From an uncultured Eubacteriales bacterium (GTDB lineage Bacteria; Bacillota; Clostridia; Oscillospirales; Acutalibacteraceae): DNA of 14,199 nucleotides. Below the pieces are notes generated by a model, which saw only the letters and a program-made list of their open reading frames with translations, ran no database searches and was not told the origin of the DNA. Below, one piece after another: positions 1 to 6,333 of the stretch. The position numbers and the translations under genes were made by a program. The stretch covers positions 1 through 14,199 of the forward strand of contig ONEU01000015.1 of NCBI GenBank assembly GCA_900316925.1. The letters run 5' to 3'. Each line of letters begins with the position of its first letter. Position 1 is the first letter of the stretch.

Positions 1-1
1 C

Positions 2-505
2 CAGAGCGGTATTATGTCTACGATCCATGCTTATACCGGTGATCAGATGATCCTCGACGGTCCTCACAGAAAGGGCGACTTCAGAAGAGCAAGAGCAGGT
101 GCTGCTAATATCGTTCCGAACTCCACCGGCGCTGCTAAGGCTATCGGCCTGGTTATCCCTGAACTGAACGGCAAGCTCATCGGTTCTGCTCAGCGTGTAC
201 CGGTACCCACCGGCTCCACCACCATCCTCACCGCTGTTGTTAAGAAGGCTGGCGTGACAAAGGAAGGCATCAACGCTGCTATGCAGACCGCTGCTTCCGA
301 GTCCTTCGGCTACAACGAGGATCCGATCGTTTCTTCTGACGTTATCGGCATGAAGTACGGCTCACTCTTCGATGCTACCCAGACAATGGTCAGCCAGATC
401 GCTGATGACCTCTATGAGGTTCAGGTTGTATCCTGGTACGACAACGAGAACAGCTACACCAGCCAGATGGTAAGAACCATTAAATACTTCGCTGAGCTCG
501 GCTGA
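2..505 (+). CDS. gap: Glyceraldehyde-3-phosphate dehydrogenase, C-terminal part (5' end outside window)
   Basis: Cytosolic glycolytic enzyme that oxidises glyceraldehyde-3-phosphate to 1,3-bisphosphoglycerate with NAD(P). The reading frame is open from base 2, so the ATG at 14 is an internal methionine; the N-terminal NAD domain and the catalytic Cys segment lie upstream of the window. What remains is the catalytic domain. It has the STIHAYTGDQ segment with the active-site His, the phosphate-binding RRARAGAANIVPNSTGAA region, SAQRVPVPTGS, and the C-terminal SWYDNENSYTSQMVRT signature. Asn replaces the Thr usual in the NI(I/V)PTSTGAA motif, a variant I associate with clostridial enzymes. The last 168 codons are present and end in TGA at 503-505. 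Codon use is strongly biased (GCT, GTT, CTG/CTC, AAG), as expected of a highly expressed gene. A strong terminator follows within 30 bases. Family identity is certain; cofactor preference cannot be judged from this part. Confidence 0.96.
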   Translation, partial: QSGIMSTIHAYTGDQMILDGPHRKGDFRRARAGAANIVPNSTGAAKAIGLVIPELNGKLIGSAQRVPVPTGSTTILTAVVKKAGVTKEGINAAMQTAASESFGYNEDPIVSSDVIGMKYGSLFDATQTMVSQIADDLYEVQVVSWYDNENSYTSQMVRTIKYFAELG

Positions 506-531
506 TTCCCTGTCCGACACTAAGCCAATCC

Positions 532-564
532 AAGGCTGCTGCAGATCCTGCGGCAGCCTTTTTT
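532..564 (+). terminator. Rho-independent terminator of the GAPDH gene
   Basis: A 13-bp stem (532-544 with 548-560, one G-U pair) closes a 3-nt loop and runs into six T residues at 559-564. It sits 27 bases after the GAPDH stop. Confidence 0.9.
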
Positions 565-574
565 GCTGCATCAA

Positions 575-607
575 AATACCCGGCCGCCTGATGAACGGTC
601 GGGTATT
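575..607 (-). terminator. Terminator for the minus-strand L,D-transpeptidase cluster
   Basis: A 12-bp inverted repeat (575-586 with 596-607, one wobble) has a 9-nt loop. Read on the minus strand it is followed by TTTT. It lies between the convergent GAPDH and L,D-transpeptidase genes and could act in both directions. Confidence 0.65.
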
Positions 608-620
608 TGTCTGAAAGCCC

Positions 621-654
621 CCGGCGGTTTCGGGAAAGGTCTCCCAAACCGGCG
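621..654 (-). terminator. GC-rich hairpin just after the L,D-transpeptidase stop
   Basis: An imperfect inverted repeat has GGTTT/AAACC and CCGG arms and an inner GGGA/TCCC stem. It begins a few bases after the minus-strand stop at 659. The tract that follows is only GGGGGCTTTC, so it may stabilise the mRNA 3' end or act with the second hairpin at 575-607. Confidence 0.45.
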
Positions 655-658
655 GAAC

Positions 659-1840
659 TTATTGAATCAGGATACAGGGATGACTGCTGCTGTCAAGCCG
701 GCTCAGGTAGCGGAGCACCATGTCCTCGGAAACAGCGACACAGCCGGCAGTCGGCTTATTGTTCACATGGAAGAAGATTGCCGAACCCTTTCCCGGCACC
801 ACAGGCGAAGTATTGAACTCGATCACAAAGCCGTAGTGATAGGCCCGGGGGTATTCAATCATGTGTTCGGCGCTGTTCCAATCCTTGTTGGCAGTCCCCT
901 CCACACGCTGGTTATAATAAGCGGATGACGGGTCGTCCACCCAGTAGGTATCCTCCGTCACACGGAAGAGGTTCAGTCCTGTTTCCGGTACATCGTCCTG
1001 ATAGAAACCGTCCCCCACGCCGAACAGCCCGAAGGGAGTCATTCGGCTGCCCTCATAGGAGGAGCGGCTCACCCCGAGTCTGCCGACAAATCCGTCTGTC
1101 TGCAGCTCCGGGATCTCTTCCCAATTCCCTGCTTCATCGCACTGGAAGAAGGAAAGCACGGCATCGCTGCCGTAAGCATTGACGGTGATGATCTGACGGC
1201 AGTCACGCCGCTGCAGATCGTCCATGGTATAACCGGCGCTGTTCAGCCGGGATGTCAGCCGTTCAGAACCGGTCTCCGCTGACGGTTCCGAAGGCACCTC
1301 CACCGACGGTTCGGGGGACGGTTCGGGTGATGGCTCAGATGATGGTTCAGGTGATGGTTCGGGGGATGGTTCAGGTGATGGTTCGGGGGACGGTTCGGAT
1401 GATGGTTCGGGTAACGGTTCGTAAGACGGCTCAGACTCGACAGACACCTCCGACCTGACGGATGACTCTTGCACTTCAGTCACCTCCGATTGCTGCTGCG
1501 GATTAAGATCGTCAACTACCCTGACAGGAGCCAGGGACGACTCCACGGCAGAGGGCTTTGACACTGGTTTCGACACTTGGGACTGTTGGGAAGATTCCTT
1601 GCGGGAAGCCTGGGAAGCGGCGGTACTCACCGGAGCGGAGGGCACCGAGCTTTCGGGGGAAACCTCCGTAGTTTCAGACGGAACGGACTGCGTAACAGCG
1701 CCGGACGAACCGACACTGCGGGACTCAACGTCTGACGGAGCCTCCTGCCGCTGACAGCCGACGCTGCACGTCAGCACCCCACACAGCAGCAATCCTGCCG
1801 CTCTTTTGACATAATGATGGATTTTACCGGTATCTGACAT
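659..1840 (-). CDS. L,D-transpeptidase (YkuD domain), lipoprotein with long PEPS-repeat linker
   Basis: Predicted cell-surface enzyme that forms 3-3 cross-links in peptidoglycan, or attaches proteins to it, by L,D-transpeptidation. The 393-residue protein has three parts. The first is an N-terminal signal segment (about residues 11-29) ending in SVGC, a weak lipobox with Cys29. The second is a long low-complexity Ser/Pro/Glu/Val linker (about 30-195), including tandem PEPS units at about 144-180. The third is the YkuD domain (about 215-393). The catalytic pair is His358 and Cys367 in HVNNKPTAGCVAV; the GCVAV form resembles the COG3786 branch rather than the SHGC(I/V)R form. The start is ATG at 1840 with AGAAGGGGG 7 bases upstream. 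It lies 122 bases after the esterase and is probably last in that operon. The short gap between His and Cys is also seen in the paralogue at 2798-3622. Domain identity is firm; the in-cell substrate is inferred. Confidence 0.88.
   Translation of the reverse strand: MSDTGKIHHYVKRAAGLLLCGVLTCSVGCQRQEAPSDVESRSVGSSGAVTQSVPSETTEVSPESSVPSAPVSTAASQASRKESSQQSQVSKPVSKPSAVESSLAPVRVVDDLNPQQQSEVTEVQESSVRSEVSVESEPSYEPLPEPSSEPSPEPSPEPSPEPSPEPSSEPSPEPSPEPSVEVPSEPSAETGSERLTSRLNSAGYTMDDLQRRDCRQIITVNAYGSDAVLSFFQCDEAGNWEEIPELQTDGFVGRLGVSRSSYEGSRMTPFGLFGVGDGFYQDDVPETGLNLFRVTEDTYWVDDPSSAYYNQRVEGTANKDWNSAEHMIEYPRAYHYGFVIEFNTSPVVPGKGSAIFFHVNNKPTAGCVAVSEDMVLRYLSRLDSSSHPCILIQ
1308..1421 (-). repeat. 12-bp tandem repeat encoding the PEPS linker
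   Basis: Nine consecutive 12-bp units of the form GGTTC(G/A)GG(T/G)GA(T/C) run from 1308 to 1415, followed by a partial tenth. Each unit encodes four residues (PEPS or SEPS) of the L,D-transpeptidase linker on the minus strand. The 12-bp period keeps the frame, so gain or loss of units would change linker length without disrupting the enzyme. Confidence 0.9.
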
Positions 1841-1962
1841 CCGGATACCCCCTTCTTAATATTCAAGCATCCCGCCGGATATGACAACTCCGGCAAAAAA
1901 CGGTGCCGCCGCACGGCGAACAGCCCGAGGCGATCCACCCGACGGCAGCACAGTGAAATGAT

Positions 1963-2757
1963 TTATGACAGGAACCGGCGCAGGAAATCAGCAAATTCCG
2001 TTTTCCAGGCGGATTCGTGATGAAGCTGCTCCGGTCTAATGACCTGCGTAAGGCGCTCTGACGGCCAGCAGGACTCCAGGACACGGCAGACCCATTGAAA
2101 ATCGGGTGTAAGCTGCTGTTCCATGGGATCAGCGCCGCCGAGATACAGGGTCAGCGCCGGAAGATCGGGGGCCTGCGCACGGGCACGGATCCATTCCTCC
2201 AGTTCAGGCTTCTGATACATGGCAAAGACCGGCGAGAACACTCCGCCCGCAGCGTACCGGTCAGGATGGCGCAGCACGGTATAAAAGCATTCCAGACCGC
2301 CCATGGAGCTGCCGCAGAAAGCTGTACTCTCCCTGTCCCGCTTCACCGGGCAGCGGGCTTCCACCGCCGGCATGACCGTGTGCAGAACAAAGTCGTCAAA
2401 TACCTCTCCCGCAGGTTTCAACAGGCGCTTCATCTCTTCGGGAACCTCCGCCGGCACAAACGGTGCGATATCGGCAGGTGTCAGCTCATTGCCCCGTTCA
2501 TAGGGAGCGCCGTCGTTGTGGATCCCAACGATCACAGCGCCTTTCCCGCCGTCAGCCTGCACGGCCCTCACGGTCTCACGCACTTCCCAGCAGCCGTACT
2601 GCATTGCATTTTTTTCAAACAGATTCTGCCCGTCCGTCATATAAATCACGGGGAGCATTTCCTCCTCACGGTGAGCAGGCACATACACCCGAACGGTCTT
2701 GCTGCCCTTGTCGGCATACGGCAGAGACAGGGTAATCAATGTTTCCGCAATCATCAT
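1963..2757 (-). CDS. Alpha/beta-hydrolase of the esterase D / enterochelin-esterase-like family
   Basis: Putative serine esterase (PF00756-type) of 264 residues with no signal peptide, so probably cytosolic. The nucleophile elbow is GSSMGG at 149-154 (Ser151). A plausible acid is Asp210 in GGADP, and the likely catalytic His is His247 in LHHESAW, a position where this family usually has HxExxW. PVIYMTDGQNLF (about 36-47) is the family's first core strand and DGQ motif. The start is ATG at 2757 with AAAGGTG upstream; ATG at 2754 is an equally possible start two codons' width away. It begins 40 bases after the upstream L,D-transpeptidase stop and is followed 122 bases later by a second one, so it is likely co-transcribed with wall enzymes. 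The substrate is unknown: an acyl ester, a sugar ester or a siderophore-like ester are all possible. No feruloyl-esterase carbohydrate module is present. Confidence 0.85.
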   Translation of the reverse strand: MMIAETLITLSLPYADKGSKTVRVYVPAHREEEMLPVIYMTDGQNLFEKNAMQYGCWEVRETVRAVQADGGKGAVIVGIHNDGAPYERGNELTPADIAPFVPAEVPEEMKRLLKPAGEVFDDFVLHTVMPAVEARCPVKRDRESTAFCGSSMGGLECFYTVLRHPDRYAAGGVFSPVFAMYQKPELEEWIRARAQAPDLPALTLYLGGADPMEQQLTPDFQWVCRVLESCWPSERLTQVIRPEQLHHESAWKTEFADFLRRFLS

Positions 2758-2797
2758 GTCATCACCTTTCTGACGGAAATGTTGAAACGGCGGTCAT

Positions 2798-3622
2798 TCA
2801 GTAGCTGCCGCCCAGATTTTCGAGGGTGTCGATCACCACAACACAATCGGGGGAGACATGCTGCATCACATAATACATCTGTTCCACAGGAATCGACACG
2901 CAGCCGCCGGTATAGGGCTTTCTGTCGCCGAAGCAATGCAGGAAGATCGCCGAACCTGCTCCGGCCGTTCCCTTGTCGTTGTAGCTGATATTCATACAAT
3001 ACTGATACGGATAGGTATAATCAATAATATGTTCACTATCGTCCACATTAAGATCCGGATAATCCTTGAGGCTCACCATTTCGTTATAGTGCATCCCCTC
3101 ACGGCCGTCACCCGACCAATAGGTGTCGTTATCCACCTTCACATAAGGGATGGCGCAGCCGGGGTCATCCGCAATTCCAAACGCACGGTTAAAGGAGAAG
3201 GTCCCCACCGGAGTCATCCCGTCGCCTTCCTTGGTCTTCCCCAGACCGTTTTTACCAATAAAACCGGGCGTTGTCATCAGCATTTTCCAGTTACCGCTGC
3301 TGTCCTTCTCGTGCATAGAAACCCACGCCGTAGAGCTCTGATCACGCACAGCCACTACAAAAAGCTGCTTGGCATCCTTCGCCTGTGTCAGCTTCGTCAC
3401 CCATTCCGGTGAATCACCCACATCCAGACCAAGCAGCTCTCTCGGTGTCACCAGAGCCGCCCCAGATGTCTCCTTCTCCTTGGAAACCTCGCTCACAACG
3501 GAACTACTCCCCCCACCGGAAGCCACCTTGCTTCCCGTATCCGTCTTCTGATTCGCTGCACATCCGCTGAGCGCCAGCATCATACCAGCCAGTACCAGCA
3601 CTGCTTTTTTTCTTACTTTCAT
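2798..3622 (-). CDS. L,D-transpeptidase (YkuD domain), lipoprotein
   Basis: Second predicted peptidoglycan L,D-transpeptidase of the cluster, 274 residues. A longer frame runs back to 3703, but the start is placed at ATG 3622. A strong GGGAGGA Shine-Dalgarno lies 7 bases upstream of it, and the protein then opens with a textbook signal (MKVRKKAVLVLAGMML) and lipobox LSGC (Cys21). A short Ser/Gly/Lys/Glu linker follows (about 22-60), then the YkuD domain (about 85-270). The catalytic residues are His229 and Cys241 in FLHCFGDRKPYTGGCVSI. It shares the block NGLGKTKEGDGMTPVGTFSF with the neighbour's RMTPFGLFG region and the same terminal layout, but the linker is far shorter and has no PEPS repeats. 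It is the first gene of a likely three-gene operon with the esterase. The promoter is near 3851-3879 and the leader is long. Confidence 0.88.
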   Translation of the reverse strand: MKVRKKAVLVLAGMMLALSGCAANQKTDTGSKVASGGGSSSVVSEVSKEKETSGAALVTPRELLGLDVGDSPEWVTKLTQAKDAKQLFVVAVRDQSSTAWVSMHEKDSSGNWKMLMTTPGFIGKNGLGKTKEGDGMTPVGTFSFNRAFGIADDPGCAIPYVKVDNDTYWSGDGREGMHYNEMVSLKDYPDLNVDDSEHIIDYTYPYQYCMNISYNDKGTAGAGSAIFLHCFGDRKPYTGGCVSIPVEQMYYVMQHVSPDCVVVIDTLENLGGSY

Positions 3623-3647
3623 TTTGATTCCTCCCTTGGTAGTATTT

Positions 3648-3714
3648 TTGGGGAAAACTCTTTTCCGGCGAAAAAAGGGTTTTCCCCAAACCCCTTTCCT
3701 CAATTCGCTGCGGG
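3648..3714. repeat. Palindromic dispersed repeat, copy A (in the L,D-transpeptidase leader)
   Basis: A 17-bp stem (3648-3664 with 3673-3689) with an 8-nt CCGGCGAA loop is followed by the flank AACCCCTTTC...ATTCGCTGCGG. The same arrangement, palindrome plus flank, recurs at 11743-11803. No T-run follows on either strand, so it is not a simple terminator. In the minus-strand transcript it lies 11 bases before the Shine-Dalgarno of the gene at 2798-3622. Confidence 0.75.
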
Positions 3715-3850
3715 TGTTTCTTTCAATTGTTTTCCAAAAATTGCAATAGGTGTTTTTTCACCAGGTTTCGGCAGAATATGTTTTCCGTCTGTCTTCCTGA
3801 TGCCGGGTCCTTATGGCGGCTGATTACCTTAATACAATAAGTCTAACTAA

Positions 3851-3879
3851 ATAATATCATAAATCAGGAAAAAAAGCAA
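3851..3879 (-). promoter_or_regulatory. Promoter of the L,D-transpeptidase/esterase operon (extended -10)
   Basis: On the minus strand, TTGCTT (3874-3879), a 17-bp spacer and TATTAT (3851-3856) preceded by TGA make an extended -10 promoter. The start site would be near 3844, giving a leader of about 220 nt. The same TTTATGATATTAT block occurs in the promoter at 13093-13121. Confidence 0.6.
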
Positions 3880-4035
3880 TTATTGTACCTCTTTTCTTGA
3901 ATTTTTTTAAGGTTTCCGATATAAAAAGTTAACAGTATTTTCACAGTGAATTATTCCTATTTTTTGTCGTTTCTGATATGATTATTTTAGGGAATAAGAA
4001 GGATAATAATACTACTACAGAAAGGCGGTGGAACT

Positions 4036-4416
4036 ATGGGCAGAACCTCAAATAAAGACGCCAGAAGCTCCTTTGAGGACTATTTCAAGCGGGCAACGAG
4101 TCCGATGATGACGCTGCTGCTTCTGAACGAAAAACCAATGTACACCTACAACCTGTCCCAGGAGCTGGAAAAACGCAGCAACAGTACCTACAAAATGACC
4201 TTCCTCTACCCTGTGCTCTATCGCCTGCAGGAACAGGGCTATGTGAAGGAGTATTCGCAGGAGATCACGGAGAACCATCGCACCCGCAATTACTATGCGA
4301 TCACCGATGAGGGCCGTGAGTATCTGAAATTCATGCTGAAAAAATACCGGGAACTGCTGGAAGCAGTAGACACGGTTATTGAAAATGGAATCCCCGGGGA
4401 TTCTGATAAACAATAA
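4036..4416 (+). CDS. PadR-family transcriptional regulator
   Basis: Small DNA-binding repressor of 126 residues, cytosolic, probably dimeric. It shows the PadR winged-helix layout. The helix-turn-helix spans about residues 20-70 (MTLLLLNEKPMYTYNLSQEL, then FLYPVLYRLQEQGYV), followed by the wing with RTRNYYAITDEGREYL (about 87-102). A C-terminal helix (about 103-120) normally serves dimerisation. The start is ATG at 4036, with AAAGG and GGTGG stretches upstream. It is the only complete plus-strand gene here, divergent from the L,D-transpeptidase operon and convergent with the amylase operon, and a terminator follows it at once. PadR proteins usually control themselves and an adjacent transporter or stress gene; here the only divergent target is the wall-enzyme operon. 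That pairing is an inference. The effector is unknown. Confidence 0.88.
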   Translation: MGRTSNKDARSSFEDYFKRATSPMMTLLLLNEKPMYTYNLSQELEKRSNSTYKMTFLYPVLYRLQEQGYVKEYSQEITENHRTRNYYAITDEGREYLKFMLKKYRELLEAVDTVIENGIPGDSDKQ

Positions 4417-4442
4417 CACCGACATTCTCTCCTCCCTATTGC

Positions 4443-4477
4443 AAAGCCGCCGTACAGTTATGCTGTGCGGCGGTTTT
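4443..4477 (+). terminator. Rho-independent terminator of the PadR gene
   Basis: A 15-bp stem (4443-4457 with 4463-4477, two wobbles) with a 5-nt TTATG loop and a TTTT end lies 26 bases after the stop codon. Confidence 0.85.
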
Positions 4478-4494
4478 GTTGCACGGTGGTCAAA

Positions 4495-4531
4495 AGAGAA
4501 CCGCCGTTCAGTTCCTTTGAGCGGCGGTTTT
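4495..4531 (-). terminator. Terminator of the maltodextrin/amylase operon (bidirectional)
   Basis: An inverted repeat with arms GAACCGCCGTTCA (4498-4510) and 4518-4530 encloses a 7-nt loop. Read on the minus strand it ends in TTCTCTTTT, just past the amylase stop at 4547. On the plus strand it ends in TTTT, giving a second stop for the PadR transcript. Confidence 0.8.
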
Positions 4532-4546
4532 CATGTAGGCTGAAAA

Positions 4547-6262
4547 TTATTTCAGGACGATCACACTATATGCCGGCAGGGTCACGGACTGTCCCTTTAC
4601 GGTGATCTGCGGGTCATCATAGGTGGGGAGCTTCGCCGGCGGCTCGCTGGAATCATAGAAATCACCGGTATCGCAGAGCAGATAGCCTCTGACTTCCTTG
4701 ATAGTAAACTGATCGGAGGGAATGTCAAGCGTAGCAGCCTTGTCACCCAGGTTGTAGAGCACAAGCACCTTAGAGCCATTGTAGTCGGCCACATAACCGG
4801 CTCTGGACTTATGGTCAAGCTCCACAGGTGTCACGGTGCCTCTTGCAATCTCAGGATTCTGGTGACGCAGAGCGATGGCACGCTTATAAAAATTCAGCAG
4901 GGATTCCTTATCCTTCTGGGCATCCTCAACAGACTGCTTCGGCAGATCGGTAGAGGTAGCTCCGGGAATATTTGCAACATAGCCTGAAGTATCGCTTGCG
5001 GACCAGTACATACCGCGGCGCTTCTCAGGATCGTTGCTGGAGCCTTCCATCTTGATCTCCTCACCATAGTAGATGAAGGGATTCCCCTGGGCGGTGAGCA
5101 GAAGAGCGGCATTGATACGCTTTCTGGTCTCCGTGTCGATGTAGCCGCCGCTTCTGGCGGTATCATGGTTCGAGAGGAAAGGTGCGTCGATCGCATCCTT
5201 ATTGACCTCACGGATACGCTCCTGCCAGGTCTGGAGGTAAGTAGCATACTTGACGGCATTGCGCTTGCCGGCGTCGAAGTTGATCTCACCGGTTGCCCCC
5301 TGTACCACGAAATTGAAGAAGCTGTCCACACCGGATTCATAGAACTTCTTGATGGTGGAGGCTTCCTTCCAGCACTCACCCACCATATAGACGTCCGGCT
5401 TCACCGTCTTGGCATAGTCATAGAGCCATTTCAGATCAGCAATGGACTCATCCGTACCGATCTCACTCTCGTACCAGAACACAGCGTCCAGACGGAAGCC
5501 GTCCACACCGAGGTCGAGCCAGTATTTTACAATATCCTGCAGCTCAGAACGCACTTTCTCGTTCTGAAGATTGAGGTCGGGCATATCCGTATCGAACTGC
5601 CCCTCATAGTACCAGTCACCCACACCGGCTTTCCGCCAGCCGCCTGCCGTATTATTCTCCTGGAAATGATAATACTGGGCGTAGCCGTCGGTTTTTCCCT
5701 CTTTCAGCTCCTCGATGGCCTTCTTGTACCATTCATGCTCACGGGAGGTATGGTTGATAACCAGGTCGATAATAACATCAATATGGCGCTTATGAGCCTC
5801 ATCCAGCATCTTCTTGAAATCATCGTTGGTACCGTAGTCCTTGTCGATGGTCATATAGTCAGCCACATTATACTTGTGATAAGAGGGCGACTGCATGACG
5901 GGCATGAGCCAGATACCCTCCACACCCAGGTCGTCGGTGGTAGACGGATCACCGTCGTTCAGGTAATCGAGCTTTTTGGTGATACCGTTGATATCACCAA
6001 TGCCGTCGCCGTTGGAATCATAGAAGGAATAGGGGAAGATCTCGTAATAGGTCTTGTATTTATCCTCGGAAAAATGATAGGACACGGTTGTGAAACCGCC
6101 GTCAGCAGGAAGTGCCAGACCGTCCGTCTTGGTAGAGGCGGCGGATTCCGTCGGCGTACTGCTGGTGGAGGGCGCAGGGGTAGAAGAACCGCAGCCGGAA
6201 AGTACCGCCGAAATGGCGAGACAGCCCACGAGGGTCAATGCGGTAATACGTTTTTTTGCCAT
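4547..6262 (-). CDS. GH13 alpha-amylase family lipoprotein (GH13_36-like)
   Basis: Extracellular, membrane-anchored glycoside hydrolase predicted to cleave alpha-1,4 (possibly also alpha-1,6) linkages in starch and maltodextrins; 571 residues. A longer frame extends to 6307, but ATG at 6262 has AAAGGAGA upstream and gives a clean lipoprotein signal ending LSGC (Cys24). A Ser/Thr/Pro linker follows (25-50). The GH13 barrel spans about 65-465. A metal-binding-type loop DSNGDGIGDINGI lies at 82-94. Region I is DLVINH (166-171). Region II is GFRLDAV with nucleophile Asp259. Region III has Glu296 in VGECW. Region IV is FLSNHD with Asp367. Region V reads MPDLN (228-232), the sequence typical of subfamily GH13_36, between oligo-1,6-glucosidase and neopullulanase types. 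A beta-sandwich C domain ends the protein. All three catalytic acids are present. It is the last gene of the operon, 71 bases after the MalG-like permease; product size and exact specificity are unknown. Confidence 0.93.
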   Translation of the reverse strand: MAKKRITALTLVGCLAISAVLSGCGSSTPAPSTSSTPTESAASTKTDGLALPADGGFTTVSYHFSEDKYKTYYEIFPYSFYDSNGDGIGDINGITKKLDYLNDGDPSTTDDLGVEGIWLMPVMQSPSYHKYNVADYMTIDKDYGTNDDFKKMLDEAHKRHIDVIIDLVINHTSREHEWYKKAIEELKEGKTDGYAQYYHFQENNTAGGWRKAGVGDWYYEGQFDTDMPDLNLQNEKVRSELQDIVKYWLDLGVDGFRLDAVFWYESEIGTDESIADLKWLYDYAKTVKPDVYMVGECWKEASTIKKFYESGVDSFFNFVVQGATGEINFDAGKRNAVKYATYLQTWQERIREVNKDAIDAPFLSNHDTARSGGYIDTETRKRINAALLLTAQGNPFIYYGEEIKMEGSSNDPEKRRGMYWSASDTSGYVANIPGATSTDLPKQSVEDAQKDKESLLNFYKRAIALRHQNPEIARGTVTPVELDHKSRAGYVADYNGSKVLVLYNLGDKAATLDIPSDQFTIKEVRGYLLCDTGDFYDSSEPPAKLPTYDDPQITVKGQSVTLPAYSVIVLK

Positions 6263-6286
6263 TGAAAATTCTCCTTTTGTAAAGAT

Positions 6287-6316
6287 AAAGCAGGGAGCAA
6301 ACTGCATCCCTGCTTT
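6287..6316 (-). promoter_or_regulatory. Intercistronic hairpin between the MalG-like and amylase genes
   Basis: Perfect 10-bp arms AAAGCAGGGA (6287-6296) and TCCCTGCTTT (6307-6316) have a 10-nt loop. On the minus strand no T-run follows, so it is more likely an mRNA-stability or processing element than a terminator. It lies 25 bases before the amylase start. Confidence 0.6.
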
Positions 6317-6333
6317 GTGTGTCTGTGTGTAGA

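Larger units (their letters stand above)
3623..4035. other. 413-bp divergent intergenic region between L,D-transpeptidase operon and padR-like gene
   Basis: No gene is visible here. It holds the minus-strand promoter (3851-3879) with its long leader, palindromic repeat copy A, and the AT-rich plus-strand promoter region of the PadR gene. An 11-bp palindrome TTCACAGTGAA (3940-3950) and an extended -10-like TGATATGAT (3974-3982) lie upstream of the PadR start; no matching -35 is seen. A small GGTG/CACC hairpin with a T6 loop lies at 3749-3762. Confidence 0.6.

Noticed and set aside
1846..1885. A promoter for the first L,D-transpeptidase between it and the esterase
   Set aside because: TTGTCA has only a poor -10 at any normal spacing, and the start site would fall inside the ribosome site. 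Read-through from the upstream operon is simpler.
1895..1918. A terminator between the esterase and the first L,D-transpeptidase
   Set aside because: Six T residues are present on the minus strand, but the GC-rich stem before them is only 4 bp and badly placed.
2095..2988. A 297-codon plus-strand open frame opposite the esterase and L,D-transpeptidase
   Set aside because: It spans two real genes on the other strand, and its Arg/His-rich translation is typical of a shadow frame.
3623..3703. An N-terminal extension of the second L,D-transpeptidase
   Set aside because: It is encoded by the palindromic repeat and would bury the lipoprotein signal. The strong ribosome site belongs to ATG at 3622.
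3838..3850. A DtxR/MntR-type metal box (TTAGTTAGACTTA) at the L,D-transpeptidase start site
   Set aside because: Only one half resembles the motif and it is not an inverted repeat. There is no metal-related gene in that operon.
5165..6265. A 366-codon plus-strand open frame opposite the amylase gene
   Set aside because: Antisense to a GH13 gene with all catalytic motifs; no family features and no start signal.
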